A stretch of DNA of 64,000 nt from Theobroma cacao (Eukaryota > Streptophyta > Magnoliopsida > Malvales > Malvaceae). Of the stretch, positions 25,101-37,756 are shown one piece after another. The notes beneath the pieces were generated by a model. The model ran no database searches and was not told where the DNA came from. It saw nothing but the letters and a program-made list of their open reading frames with translations. How positions within the stretch are numbered: position 1 is the stretch's first letter; each line of letters starts with the position of its first letter. A program made the position numbers and the translations under genes. The stretch is taken from positions 1,223,948 to 1,287,947 of the forward strand of contig NC_030853.1 of assembly GCF_000208745.1 (NCBI RefSeq). The letters are read 5' to 3'.

Positions 25101-25738
25101 AATTTCAAGACAAGGGCAGCCTACAGTCTAGATCCTGAACTGTATATATAATCAAAATAAAGGGGGTTTACCTTTGTCTCATTGTCTTTGGAAGATGGCA
25201 CAGACATGACCTTATTAGCCTTGAAAGTGTTAAAGGCATCAAGTAGTGCTTCGGTTGAAAGGCCAGAATATTTATCCTCAATATATGTGATATCGATGGA
25301 AGGGAATAGGCTGGATGGGAAATTCATCTACCAAAATTTAAATGTATTGAAATATACTTGTTATTCCATGTTAAGAACACGGGAAAAGGGAAAAAATGAA
25401 ACAAAAGAAAATCATGTGGGAAACAACTGATATTTATGAGATACTGAGCATGGCCAGCATACCTTAGTCAATGAAATCGTTGGAAAAGATACACCTAAAA
25501 AGAAGCCAAAAATAACTCCTGCAAAAGTTGTTATCAGAAGCCTCATTGTTTCATTTGTCTTCCTGCAGCACAACAAAGGTGAATGTAACTCATGTTAATG
25601 CCACTTTTGGTGTTACCAAAACCTTGTGAACTAGGAAAAGTGCCAATGAATGGAAATGGAAAAGAAAAATTAAAAAGCTTTCTAGTTTCTAGTACAAGAA
25701 TAGTATGAAAAACAATACCTCCGCAAGGGAATTCCCAT
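22162..25738 (-). CDS. DUF707 family membrane protein
   Basis: Fourteen coding exons on the minus strand give a 405-residue protein. In transcript order they are 25719-25738, 25463-25562, 25172-25327, 24251-24355, 23895-23978, 23650-23765, 23447-23548, 23253-23366, 23097-23153, 22911-22977, 22770-22823, 22597-22674, 22482-22517 and 22162-22290. Residues about 15-35 form one hydrophobic segment after a basic start, the pattern of a type II membrane protein. The DUF707 domain fills the rest and contains YLVTFTVGISQK, MLFHYDGQ, DYIFMWDEDLGVEHFD and WGLDFALRRCVE. Family members are sometimes annotated as 'lysine ketoglutarate reductase trans-splicing related', a label that does not establish a function. 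The acidic DED motif and membrane topology would suit a glycosyltransferase-like Golgi enzyme, but that is inference. The start was chosen because a 20-nt exon encoding MGIPLR joins in frame to the membrane-segment exon. A further 5' non-coding exon probably lies near 26699-26830, with a donor (minus strand GTAGGTT) at its edge. Confidence 0.9.
23804..23887. repeat. (ACAT)n and (GA)n microsatellites in DUF707 intron
   Basis: A tetranucleotide ACAT tract (about 23804-23838) and a GA-rich tract (about 23858-23887) lie in the intron between the exons at 23650-23765 and 23895-23978, close to the exon 23895 donor. They are simple repeats and do not disturb the splice sites. Confidence 0.85.
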
Positions 25739-27739
25739 TATGCTCAAGATCTTCTTAATCTACTTTTACAAAGATATAAGTTGAAACCCAAAAAAAGAAA
25801 CCGGATGCCAGTCATCAAGTTTGAAGTTCAAACTGAAACCATAACCCACACAGCATGACAACCAGTGCTGAAAAAGGTTTATTAAAAATTAGTGTCAATT
25901 GAGGTTATGAGAAATATAAAACAGGCAGTTTGAACTGAATATCACATTAGATAGCCCAAAAACAGAACATTAGTTCCTATCATACTCTTGTTAGTGGTGG
26001 ATTAATTTCAGCTAATTGCAACTGTACATTAGATAACAGACAGGCTTATAAAAATTGGCTATCCTCCGTGAATTAACTTGACCTATTAGCAGTAGAATTT
26101 AGCAGTTAAATCCAAAGCACTATTTCACCATTCAAAATAGACAATAAGCAGAAAATATTTCATTTTCTAATATACAGTTAACTTGGCCGAGAAAAATTTT
26201 TAACTTTAGATTTCCTTTCAGAGGAAAGGTGTGTCTACCAATCAAGTTATGCTTCAAAATAGGCACAAGGAATGCATGTCACCACCGTGACGGCTGAGAA
26301 GCGTGCTTATTAAGCTGTACAAATAAGAAAAAGTTATGAACCACTGCGAATTCCAGCATTCAAATTCAGCCAAAACCAAGCTTGCATTTTTCCTTTTTTA
26401 ACCACACCAACAAACTAAAATAGCAGGGAAATAAAAGAACAACGACATGAACCAAGCAAAATTATAGTATGTTCTTCCTAACAAAATTCACATGTACAAA
26501 AAGTTTCCCTTAACATCAAACACCAAGCTAAAAACTTTCCCATCAACCCATTTAACATATTAAAAAAAAAAAACCAATTCTTTGCCGGAAATCTTAGCTC
26601 CAACCCAGAAACGCAATCATTGAATTGAACACCAAAAACCAGAAAGCGCATTCCTTTCAAAGAGAAATAACTTAATCTAATGAGAAAAACAACCTACTTG
26701 GAACCAAAGCGAGAATTCTCAATCTGGGTTTTCCCTGGAAGAGCGTGATCAGTGAAAAAATTTGAATCTTGGGAGACAGACAACTCTAGCAACCAATCAA
26801 AGCCAGTCCCAGGTTTTCGTTGCTTCCTCTTTTTCCCTCTGAGGAATCTCTCCTTTAAACCAAACTTTAAACTGTTGAAAGATTTCGTTTTTTGAAAATC
26901 ATGTCAAGTTAATAAATTCTGGTCATAAATCACATTTATTGATGCGAAAAAGAATTCCATTCCTCACCGGTTTCTCTTTCTTGGGGGTAATTCTTGTGTG
27001 TATAACTTTGGACTTTTAAAAACTTTTCACCATTAGAATATGTTAAGGACTCTACCTCTTGATTTCTTTTGATTGAAACTCGAACTCCTAATCCATAGGG
27101 GTTACATTACAACAAGTGGGGCCCAATGATTGAGACCACGTTCTAACAGGCTAGGGGAACTTTTCTGCCATCTGGAAGCGCTTAGAGATATGGAACCCCA
27201 ATTCCCATTGCTTTGAGACTTTAAGTTGTTTGAACATAATTGGAGTAACTGCTTGGTCTTGTGCCTAATCTTTGAAATGATTATATTATAATTGTTCTTC
27301 CATGTCCCACAAATTTGCATGCTTTTGCTTGTAAAGTTCAAATTTTGAACATTTTGGGCTTAAGTGTGGGGTGTTACTGTGTCTTTTATTACTTTCTATT
27401 GTGGGACAAAGACAAATGGAAAGTTGAAATGCATGTGGCTGTGAGGAATGAAGATTGTTAATACATAGATTACAACAAGAGATGAATTTGGAAAAGGAGG
27501 ATATTTGATATAAATTTGCTTCCTTTTTCCATGTGTTTGTCATTTGATGTGGCAAAAAACTTTCCTTTTAAGATTAAACAAGAGTTAAATTTAGAAAGGA
27601 GCATCTTTTAATAATTTTATTGAAAAAACTAATAGCCTGTGAGAAAATAAATTTAGAAAGGAGAGTATTTGAATAATTTTATTAAAAAAATTAATAACTT
27701 ATGAGAATAGAATGGATATCTTTTAATTGGTGCTCTTGA

Positions 27740-28035
27740 GTATTCAATCCGATTATATAGGATTCAAATACCTTATATTTGAATTTGAGATATATTCGAA
27801 TAGTAATTTTATTACTTGTTTCAGATTCAAGTATCACCCTTTGGATGCTTGATACCCCGAATCAATTATATAAAGTTTGGGTACCTTGTATTTGGATTTG
27901 GGATGGATACATATAGTAATTTTACTATCCAAGTATATGTGGATTTAAGACAAATTCATATAATAATTTTACTACTTGTTTCAGGTTCAGATATTACCCT
28001 TTAGATACTTGATACCCGAATCAGTTTATAAATAA
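27740..28035. repeat. Imperfect tandem array with GATACCCGAATC-type words
   Basis: Units share the words TAGTAATTTTA(T/C)TA, CTTGTTTCAG(A/G)TTCA, TATCACCCTTTGGAT/TATTACCCTTTAGAT, ACTTGATACCC(C)GAATCA and a following TATAAA. Two full units (about 27760-27870 and 27925-28031) flank a shorter one (about 27872-27925). Similar CCCGAA and GGATACCC words recur near 47550-47735 and 5195-5335, so this may be one dispersed repeat class. The element is not identified. Confidence 0.6.
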
Positions 28036-28084
28036 ATATACATAAAATATATTGTATGCTTGTTTGGACAATTAAGGGCCTTGC

Positions 28085-28220
28085 CATGACCAAATTCATT
28101 TTTTGATATTATATAAAAAGGAATTATATTTATTTTTTTCACTTAAAGATATATATATATATATATTATTTTGTTTTTTGTGTTTAATTCTAAATGGATA
28201 TTTAATAACGGATAAATTAA
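28085..28220 (+). repeat. Dispersed repeat, partner of 5080-5225
   Basis: This is the second copy of the repeat described at 5080-5225, in the same orientation, with a longer (TA)n core (about 28151-28167). It directly follows the tandem array at 27740-28035, so the two could be parts of one larger element. Confidence 0.6.
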
Positions 28221-29100
28221 AGAAATTATCTTTTTTTTCGTAGGATGTTGATTGAGAAAAAGAAAATTATAAGGCATCATCTGCAAAAAAAATAAAAATA
28301 AATAAATTGCAAGTAAGTATAGGTTGAGTTTGCCTTAAAGTTAAATACTAATTGGATAAGGAAACAAGATTAAAGTGAAAAAGCAATAAGAATGATAAGC
28401 AACCAATTTGTTAATCAGCAGCTAGAAAAGCTTCATTTGTCACAAAAGAAACCATGTGCTTGTATATGATTATGACTCAATCTCTCCATTTGTGTGACAG
28501 CAAATGTATGATGAAACCAACTTTGTATTACTGGTAACAAGACAGACAATGCAATCTTCTAAGTATGTTTGTCTTATTGATTAGTGTATGATCCCTGCTT
28601 AAAGAACGAGATACAAATTTCCTTTTCCCATATTTATAGATGGACTAATGGAGGGGAGATATAGGAGGTGTGGCACTTGAAAATGATGTCGTTTAAAAGA
28701 GATTTCATCAGTTTCTACTTCTATCAAAAGCAAAGCATTCGATCGAGTAAATTTTATCTATATTTATCATGATTTTAATTTTTTTCAACATTTTTTGATT
28801 CATGTGGATATTTTTCTTTACCTCAATTAACACTATAAGAAATATTTCTATTCTCACAAGGAGTTGAGTTATTAATTTTACTTTATAAAATTATAAAAAT
28901 ATCTTTAAATGTGAACAAATAAATTAATTTTGAATGTATAATATTTTGATAAATTTGCAGTATAAAATTAATAGTCTTTATCTGTCGTGGGAAACAAAAA
29001 GATATCCATAATATCAAAAATTTTAACTGAAATTTACTCATGATTAAATGATTAATGCATGATCTTGGATTAAAAAAAAAAAGAAATTCAAATAACATAA

Positions 29101-29390
29101 TACTTGAAAAAATCTTTAAACTATTCAAAAAAATTCTAATAAATCTTTATTTTTTTATTCTATTCAATTAACCCTTATGACTATCGATTGACTAATTATT
29201 ATTTATCAAAATGCCAATTATCATTTTATTTTCACATAACATTGATATGACGTTAGCGTGATATGAACGTGGAGAATGAAAAATAAAACATGAATATGTT
29301 ATCATTCACTATGACATGTCAATACGTCACATCATTATCAGATTATATTAAATAACGATTAACATTATTAACTATTAAGTATAAAATTTG
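29101..29390. mobile_element. Truncated copy of the ATTGGTATA inverted-repeat element
   Basis: The stretch resembles the internal part of the two fuller elements at 43764 and 47031. Common landmarks are AAATCTTTA(A)AC, a TTCAATTAA word, GATTGACTAATTATTATT, a TATCATTTTAT/TGTCATTTTAT word, several ATGACAT and CACATCA words, and an ATTAACTATTAA end. The outer end with its inverted repeat is missing or unrecognisable on the right. No transposase is encoded. Confidence 0.55.
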
Positions 29391-29690
29391 CACTCGAATA
29401 TTTACTAATTGATTGATACATGATTCTCTGTTTAGAGAGCAATAAAAAGAAATCGAGTTCTAAATCCCTGTGAGCCCAACAGATTCAATTAAATGATGAT
29501 TAAGTAAGTCAATGGATATCTAATTGGGCCGACCCATTTCTTTCCAATTTTCATTTGGGCCATAGAAATTTTACCATTTTATGGTCCAAACTTAAACTCC
29601 AAGTGAGCCCACAGAAACAAAAGGAAAGAGTGGCATTGAATCTCACAAGGGGAAAATAAAAAGGAATTCTTCAAAGGAAAAAAATCTTTC

Positions 29691-29696
29691 CACGTG
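29691..29696. promoter_or_regulatory. G-box / ABRE-like CACGTGTC upstream of SGF29
   Basis: CCACGTGTC lies about 325 bp upstream of the SGF29 start codon. It matches both the G-box core and the abscisic-acid response element consensus. Function is inferred from position only. Confidence 0.3.
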
Positions 29697-30018
29697 TCAT
29701 TAACTAAGACAAACCCAAAAAAAAACAAAAACAGAGCAATAACTCATAAAACAAAATTATCCATCGATTTTCATTTATTTTATTTTATTTATTATTAAAG
29801 GTTTGATATTTTCTTTCTCTCAGATGAAAAACAAAATTTTATTTTTCTGTTATACTTATTAAGTATTAAATTTTCAATTCAAACTTTATTTAAAAAAAGA
29901 AAAAAAAATGAAAACTTTTGATCAAACTAAGGATTGATTGAAGTGAAAAATCTAGCTGGAAGTAATCTGGTGAAAAGGACAACATTGTATTGCCGACGAG
30001 GATAGGGAACAGGGAACG

Positions 30019-33000
30019 ATGTCGTCGCCGGACATTGCTTTAATCTTGGAAAACTCGAGGGAGCTCGATCGGTTAAGGAAAGAGCAAGAAGACGTGCTTG
30101 TCGAAATCAACAAGCTTCACAAGAAGCTTCAAGCTAGTAAATCTCTCAACCTTTTTTGATTTTTTGCTCTTTAGCTTCCAAATTTATGATCTGGGTTGAT
30201 TTATATGGTCCCTGAGATTAATGGGTTTCTTTTGGATTACCAAAATATGTTTTTTTTTTCTAAAAAATGTTTTCTTGGGTTTTTTTTAAATTTTTTTTTA
30301 GGTGGGTTTTGTTTAAAAGAGCGTAAATTTTGTTGATGAAGAATTTTATTGGACAAGGAAGTAATATTTTGTTATACATTATTGCTTATTGTTTTAATTT
30401 GTGAAGCTTTTTAATTTCTAGAAGAAAAGAAAAGTATAGTAATTTGATCAAAGAGGAAAGGTATAGATTTTCTGGGTGGTTTGAGTATTGACTTACTTTA
30501 AAACTTTGCTACATTTATGTTTGGGAAAGAAGTTAAGTTCAGCTAAGTGGAGTTTAGATAAGTGAGGTTAAAAGCTAGTATCTTTTTCACGTAGTTTTGG
30601 TGTAAAGGTTTTGCCGTTAGGATCACAAAATATGCTATTTAGCTGAAATGGCTGCTTATGGGGCCTTATTTTCATGGAGAAGGAAATTTTGTGGGTCTGG
30701 CACAGAATGCATTGATGCCTCATTGTATGCTTGGAATCCATATTGGTGGTGGTGAATTTTGCATGTAAAATAGTGTTCAATGCTTCTTGTTTAATTACCT
30801 TTAACTGGTGAGCTTCACAATATCCATTTAGTTACTTTAGTTCAGAATTTCAGTATTATCATATCATAACCTTGCTCCTGATATCTATTTTCCAAAATGT
30901 TTTGATTGATTTAATCGAGAATGTTTGCAGAAAAGATGTCAGAATGGACAATAACTGCATGAAATTGGAAGAAGAGGGAAAGCAAAAAATATTTTTTCCA
31001 ATTCAATAGGGTTAAGTTTGATTAGCAGTTTCTTGGATGTGCATGCAGTCAACAACCAGGGTTATAGAAGTAGTAGCATAGAAGGAATTTTTAGATTCAT
31101 ATACTCATTATCATGCAAAAACTATTCATTTAGAAACTACCCGATGCATTATAAGATCACATAACCTGGTGGAATTTGTGGCTTGGTTATATAATTTCAA
31201 TATCAGAGGCTTTTTGTGCATCCTAGATCTCATTTATTTGCTCCAACCTACCATTATAAAGAGTTTTGGACTTGAACCAATGGCTTTGTAGAATTATTGG
31301 TTCTTCTTCTATGATAATACTGCTGGACAATGCCTTGAAGATTGACAGGTTCAAACAATAGTTATCCAATCAATTTTTGGATTATTGTCTAGCATCAAGT
31401 GATTTACTACACTTTTAATGGATAGAAAATTTGCTGAAACTCTAGGATACAGATGATTAATCTTTAAGATTTCAGAATAGTTTTTCTTTCTTCTGTTACT
31501 TTATTTGGCCTTGTTCTTTATTAACTGTTACTGATAGTTTATACTAATCTTGGACTTCTGTATATCAATGCAGCTCCTGAGGTAGTTGAGAAACCTGGTG
31601 ATTCTTCGTTATCAAGGCTAAGAACTTTATATATTCAGGCTAAAGATCTTTCAGAGAGAGAAGTATCGTATGTTCATTATCTCTGTTGAAGTCTTCTACC
31701 ATTTTCTTTACCCTTTTATCTCTCTCTCTTCCCATTTTTTCCATTATGGTGATGAATATGGGGCTTGTGCAAATGTGGCCACTTTTTCATTATAAATATT
31801 TGGGGCTAGTGGATTAAAGAAGTTTTTGGTTTCGGTTCTGTAGGCCTTTTATTATTCTCAGTATTGTATTAACCCATTGTGTTGGCATTGATGCAGTATT
31901 TCCAACTTGTTACTAAGTCAACTTGATTCTTTCCTGCCATCTGGACCTCCAGGACAACAAAGAAGAAAGATGGGTTTGTGCTACCAACTATATGTATATG
32001 AGATATTTCAGTTGCTTTAACGTCTATATTCAGTTCTCCTTTTCATGACAATATTTAGGAATACTTGACTCTTGAATTCTTATAAAGCAATAAGTTAAGG
32101 TCATTTCTTGGCTAGCTTGGCACTTGACTTATCATCGAACTGTGGAAATGTTAGCTGTAAATCAAAGTGGATGTTAATAGATAAGGCTGTAACTTTTGCT
32201 ATTAGATTTTCTCCGTCTTATCCTGTTGCCCTTTCCCTTTTTAAACGTGCAAATTGAGAGTAGTTTAATGAAACATGGAATTGTTTGGCTAATGACATAG
32301 GAGTTGTTGAGTTGATATGACCATGGTTCCAAATTATATCATGATAGTTAAAATCAGATCAACACTTAGTAATTAGTTGAAATTATTAAGTGTTTATGTG
32401 CTTTCTATTCTTCCAAAGCCAGAGCATTGGATATATGACATATTCCAAAACAGAAGACTCATTTCCTTAATGTGGATTTTAGATACTAGTATGAAGAGTA
32501 TCTGACTTCCTATTAATGTAGCTGACACTAAACAAATTGCAGATGGTAGTGAGCAGAAAAGGAAAAGAATGAAGTCTGATTCAGATATCTCTCGCCTTTC
32601 TCCTTCTATGCGGAGTCATATCGAGGCTTGTGTTAGTCTAAAAGATGAACAGGTAAGCTTGTAAACCAAATAGGCATGCATCTCCATCGCAATCGATTAT
32701 TGATATTTGTTCATAGACCTAATTTACTGCATTTGTTTTCAACTCTTATTTTTATGCTACATAACAAAGTGTACTGTTCCATATGCTTTCAAACTAAGGA
32801 GACTGAAATGTGCTGTTGTACTCAGGTAGCTGCAAGAGTCACCTCAGATGCTGAGAAGGATGAGTGGTTTGTTGTGAAAGTGATAAATTTTGATGAGAAA
32901 ACGAAAGAGTAAGTATGGTTCCTGTAGGACATTTCATTTTGGCTTGTTAACTATTAAAGAAAGTTTGACATTTGCCTGGTCACACACCTGATAAATATTG

Positions 33001-34969
33001 CTCAGCTCCAGCACAACTTGGATTTCAATTTAGCAAGAATTGCAAAAGCAATTATGACTTTGACTATTTTCTCTATCTCTCTTGCAGTGTTAACCTTGAA
33101 ATAGAGTAAATTTAGCCGTGTGAGAATGTAAGGATATGGTTCAGTACCTAAACTTTTGTCTGTTCATGTGTGTGAAAGTGTAGGTCTGTTTGTACCATGT
33201 GCCTGCATGGACTTATTTTGTAGGCATGTGTGTTTAGATGTACACAGAAACATGCATTGAAGTTTGTTCCAGCTTGATTAATCAAGCAAACAAGTCATGG
33301 CTAAAGACTTTAGCTTCATGGAATAAATAAGCCAGCCATAGCTTAGCACCTTTTGTTTGAGGTGATTGTAAGCAGCTTGGTTTCTTTTCACCCTTTGGCT
33401 GGTGTTACTATTACACAATAAATGGTCTAGAAAAGACTCAAGTGTTTTTACTTAATTGTTTGATGGAGAAACAGAGTTAAAGTGTTTGTACCTCCATTCA
33501 GAATCTTCTGGGTTCTTGTTTATAAGTTTCATGTCCATTTGCAGATTTGAAGTACTTGATGAGGAGCCAGGTGATGATGAAGAGGGCAGTGGCCAAAGGT
33601 AAGCTTTTACACTTTGGTGCTTTGTAAATTCAGTTTCATTGAAGTAATTGTTCTATGCTATACTTGTTCATGCACATTATCGACTGGCATGGGGGCAGGC
33701 TATCATCTTTTGATAGATTGAGGCTGTAATTTGAGATCAATAAATTATTTACTTCTACAGTACTAGATTAGGTGGCTTTGTTCTTCCTTTTTTTTTTTAA
33801 CAAAAAGAAAAGAAATTGGTGGCTCAATTATTTGTAATGGCAGCATGCTTTAACTGTAATTTCAAGAATCCTTGAAAAGTACAAATATATTAAGGGCTCA
33901 AATTCTTTTCTGCAATCATCTTATAGAATTATTGTGCCTTGGTAATTGCTGGTTAAACTTTTACTCTTTTCAATTCTTTAAGTAACTGAAATTATTCTTG
34001 AGGCTACTGTTGGTAACTTTTATGTTTCTTGACAGTGGCTTATCTGGAGAAGATGAGTCTTCTTCATCCAAATAGTTCTTAAAAATACTTCTTAGAACTC
34101 AACTTTCTCTTTCTGATTGATTGATGGGGTACTGTGAAATTAGTCCATCTGGAAGATGATGATTTTTGTTATTGCAACTTCAGGAAGTACAAGCTGCCTG
34201 TGTCTTGCATTATACCTTTCCCCAAGCGGAATGATCCTTCCAGTACTCAAGAATTCCCTGCTGGAAGACATGTTTTGGCTGTTTATCCAGGAACAACTGC
34301 ACTTTATAAGGCAACTGTCATTAGTACTCCTCGAAAGGTGACTGTTCCAGTCATCCACTGTCATCAGTGCACAGCATATAATTTTGGATCATTTTACTGT
34401 TCCGTAGATTTGCTAAACTATTATTGTTATTTGCTGACATGTTGAACTGACTGGTAATTTTCTTGTGCATGTCTGTGGGGGGCTGTCAACCATTCTGTAT
34501 CTTTCCAGAGGAAATCAGATGAGTAAGTGTCATCCTTCATTCTGGTTCTAGGATAGCAGATTTTGGGAAAAAAATGGAAACAAAACAATTGTGCTGATGA
34601 TTTGATGTTTAACTTTTTTTTTACTTGTTCTTATAGAATTTAATTGCGGAGAATCTCATGAAAACTCATTTCTCACCACAATCTACAAAACAGAAAACAT
34701 ATCAGATAAATAGGTCATATGTAATTTATGTGACAAAATTTCCTATAAACAAACAACTAAAAATTACAGAGCATAAACTTTTTCTTTTGGACGCTCTGCT
34801 GTGTATTGTTATTGTCATGGTTTTGTGTCATATACTGATATGTGTGAGCTCTTTTTGCTTCTTTAGGTATTTACTGGAATTCGATGATGATGAGGAAGAC
34901 GGAGCCTTGCCTCAAAGGACGGTACCGTTTCACAAGGTGGTTCCCTTGCCAGAAGGACATCGCCAGTGA
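30019..34969 (+). CDS. SGF29: SGF29, SAGA complex tudor-domain subunit
   Basis: Nine coding exons (30019-30136, 31574-31667, 31897-31973, 32543-32652, 32826-32908, 33545-33598, 34184-34337, 34509-34522, 34867-34969) encode 268 residues, close to the Arabidopsis SGF29 proteins. SGF29 is a subunit of the SAGA histone acetyltransferase complex and reads H3K4 di- and trimethylation with a double-tudor (SGF29_Tudor) domain. Residues 1 to about 45 form a charged helical segment (LDRLRKEQEDVLVEINKL). A basic nuclear-localisation-like stretch (EQKRKRMK) follows. The tudor region runs from about residue 134 to 265 and includes VAARVTSDAEKDEWFVVKV, HVLAVYPGTTALYKATV and YLLEFDDDEED. The exon at 34509-34522 is only 14 nt and is needed to keep the frame (it supplies RKSD plus two bases). 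Introns are GT-AG throughout and no defect is visible. Confidence 0.94.
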
Positions 34970-35860
34970 GATTGGTGTATAAATGTGTATAAGTTAGAGC
35001 TGGATTTTAGACACGTGAATCTGAACCCTAATTTCTACGAGCCCTGTGTATTCTCTTAGTAATGGAACATTGACACACTGATAACCCTTTTCGTTAATTC
35101 CAAGTTCTATGGTGCTTCTTTGTTACTAGTAAACGATAGCCATTCTTTTCTCTTCCCCTCATCAAAGTACTGCAACTTCACCCAGTCCCATCCTGGGAGC
35201 TTACCGCTTAAAGAAACTTATGAATTTAACCAAGCACCAGCTTAATGCCATCGGCATCATAAGAAAAGAAACAGCAGCTTCAACCCAAGGCATAAAATCT
35301 CCAATCTCATAACCCAAGACATATAAGACCTTTGAGTGAAGAGAAAGAGGTGAAAATTTTTCTTAGTAGATGATAGTTTGTAAGCAGATATTGTTGTCTA
35401 CTTATTCATTCTTTCTAGCTTTCTCTGACCATCTGATGAGACGCTTTTCTACATAAGAGTAGTTTTGCAGCATCTGTAAACCTTAATTAGGCTTCAACTT
35501 TAAAACAGAAAAAAGAAAAGAAGAAACAAGCTAACAGGGATCTGAAGAGCCAATTTTCATCACATAATTCCAAGGATAATGATATCAGCTTTTCAAGGAG
35601 AAGTTTGTACAGGACATTTCCAAAAAAACTTGGTAAAGTCATGATTAATGAAGTGCTGCTTTGCAATTGATGACATTCCAGATATGCTCAATATACTGTT
35701 TTAGACCCAATACTATTAGACCTTCTCCAGTTTTCGAGATCAGTTGTATTTAGCCGATCCAGAAAACATCAAACCTGTTGCTCTAGTCATTATTAACTCA
35801 TGTTTTGAAATCGATTTTTCACAATTGCAAATCAACACAGATTTATGTGATCACATATAG
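34970..35860. other. Convergent 3' region between SGF29 and GDSL genes
   Basis: The region contains the 3' UTR of SGF29 (plus strand) and that of the first GDSL gene (minus strand). No additional coding content, RNA gene or repeat is recognised. Confidence 0.6.
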
Positions 35861-37709
35861 TTACTGCTTATGGCATGCTTGAGTGATTGGAATTGGTGGG
35901 TCTGCTAATGAACCATTGAGTGTATGATCAGCAACAAATTGATTTGCAGCCTGAGAGTAGTGAACTCCATCCCAGCTTATAAAAACTGAAGGGTTTTTGC
36001 AAGAACCACCATATACTTCAGTGTTGTTGATGGTTGCCTTGTTCCCACACCACACATGGTCGTAATTGACATGATATCCACAGCACACCTTTAACGGATC
36101 TGCCAATCCTGTAAACAGAAGCATAAACAGATAACTATGTGCTATAATTCAAACAAGACTCACCATCTTGGTAGTGGTCATTGCAATAACCATTAAAGTA
36201 TGTACATTGAAGAAAGATAGCCTCACTTTGCATTTTGTATATTTCAACTCAGGGAAGTTGCCTTGCATTGCATTTATAATATAAATAGCAATGGAGACAA
36301 AGGCACCCATCATTGCCTGCTGGCTGCTGAAAATCCGATAGTGAATTTTGACAAAACTGTAAATGAGATTAGGTAATGATGATGATTACCTAGGTTCTTT
36401 GCATTGCTAATCATTGAATACTTAGCAGTATAGACATCCACATGAGTAATTGAAGCTTCTGGGAGCTCTGTTCTTAGCTTGATGATTCTGTCCTTAAGCT
36501 GCCTATTGAATTCCATAGCCATGTCATTTTGACCCTTGACACAACCATATTGGTCAAGATATCCGGGCTCAGGATTACGTAGGTAGAATGAGTTAACTGG
36601 CAAGCAACCGATTGGACCCGTGTTGTGTATCCAGAAGGTTCTCCCTCCTTGCTGATACAGATGCTGATATTCATATAACATACTGATCAGCTACAATTTG
36701 ATTCCATGTCATAAGCATATCAGACTAAAAAATTGTTAATCCTTGTCAAAGGTTCTAACAGACTGCTATGTCCCCATATTTGATGAGGCAAGCGTTACAA
36801 AAGAAAGTCATGTATTAGACTCCCAACATGTTAAACATAGAAAATATTAAACTAGAAGAATGCTACTTACTTGGACCGCTGATCCTAACTGGTTTATGAT
36901 ATCTGGCATTGCTGCACGAAGCTGATCAAAACTCATTTTCCTAAAACCGACAGAAAGATCATTTTGGCCGATGTCAAATGTGTAAAGCGCCTTTGCAAAG
37001 TCCTCAGGTCTGGGAAGTTTATCTTTTTCAGAAGGATCCTTAGCTAAGAACGGCAAAAAAATGGTAAACAGTGTCAATGAACAGTGTTAACTTCATGTGG
37101 ACATTTTGTTCTGTCTATTAGGCAACTTTTAATCTAACCTTGATTGTACATTTCAATAGTCCTTGCTTTAAACTGGTCGAACTGCACAATCTGCATATCT
37201 AGAGCAAATGGACTTATGCCATACTCGAAAATGGTCTCATTCTGCCTCCTTATGGTTGATCCTCCTGTAGCAAAATTTGCCCCATGCCTGAAATTTGCTC
37301 CTAAGGAATTCAAGTATGCATGAAGATATGGCAATTGTACACGCTCAGCTGCAACAAGAGGAGAAACCAAACCTGTAATCAGTCCTTGCTCTTTGACAAG
37401 AGTAAGAGATGGACATAAGTTTCCTAGTTTAACCTAGTGTGATCAAGATATTGATAACTTGAAATGTTCCTTACCTATGAAGTCTATGATGAGGCGGCCA
37501 TCAGAGTCTCTACCAGCTGGCTTGTGAAAAAAAGCCTCACCATATGGAGCTCGAATTGGTTCAAAAGCAGCTGATATGCCTCCAGTGTCTGAATTTGAGT
37601 CACCAAAGTTGTAAATTGCAGGGAATTCACATGGTGGTAAATTAGCACCACCCACACACAAAACCCAGGAAAAGAAAACCCCAGCTATTAACACTCTCCC
37701 GAACTCCAT
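35861..37709 (-). CDS. GDSL esterase/lipase, tandem copy 1
   Basis: Five coding exons (transcript order 37475-37709, 37139-37348, 36871-37043, 36390-36663, 35861-36108) encode 379 residues. GDSL (SGNH) hydrolases are usually secreted esterases acting on acyl or acetyl esters of lipids, cell-wall polymers or specialised metabolites; the exact substrate is unknown. Residues 1 to about 22 form a signal peptide. Block I is FGDSNSDTG with nucleophile Ser38, a GANFATGGST block follows, block III has GQND, and block V carries WDGVHY with catalytic Asp344 and His347. Another in-frame ATG lies 12 nt upstream (37721, MGEQ). I prefer 37709 because MEFGRV aligns with MEFARV of copy 2, and a TATA-like box at 37747-37756 would place transcription start too close to 37721. 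It belongs to the subgroup that includes Arabidopsis At5g14450 (recollection). Confidence 0.9.
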
Positions 37710-37746
37710 TTGCTCCCCCATTTAGCTGATTCTAGGAACTTGCCAG

Positions 37747-37756
37747 CTTTATATCA
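37747..37756 (-). promoter_or_regulatory. TATA-like box of GDSL copy 1
   Basis: On the minus strand the sequence reads GATATAAAGC about 38-47 bp upstream of the preferred start codon at 37709. A start of transcription about 30 bp downstream would fall near 37720, which makes the 37721 ATG unlikely to be in the mRNA. This is an inference from spacing. Confidence 0.4.

Larger units (their letters stand above)
25739..30018. other. Divergent spacer between DUF707 and SGF29 genes
   Basis: About 25739-26870 holds the DUF707 5' UTR, at least one 5' UTR intron and the promoter of that gene. About 26900-27560 contains unrecognised single-copy DNA. About 27600-28400 is repeat-rich (listed separately), and 28400-29100 is AT-rich without coding content. 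A truncated inverted-repeat element lies at 29101-29390. About 29500-30018 is the SGF29 promoter and leader. No gene is supported in the spacer. Confidence 0.6.

Noticed and set aside
34658..34866. Upstream extension of the last SGF29 exon
   Set aside because: The open frame continues into the intron by chance; the acceptor at 34866 and the micro-exon give the conserved protein.
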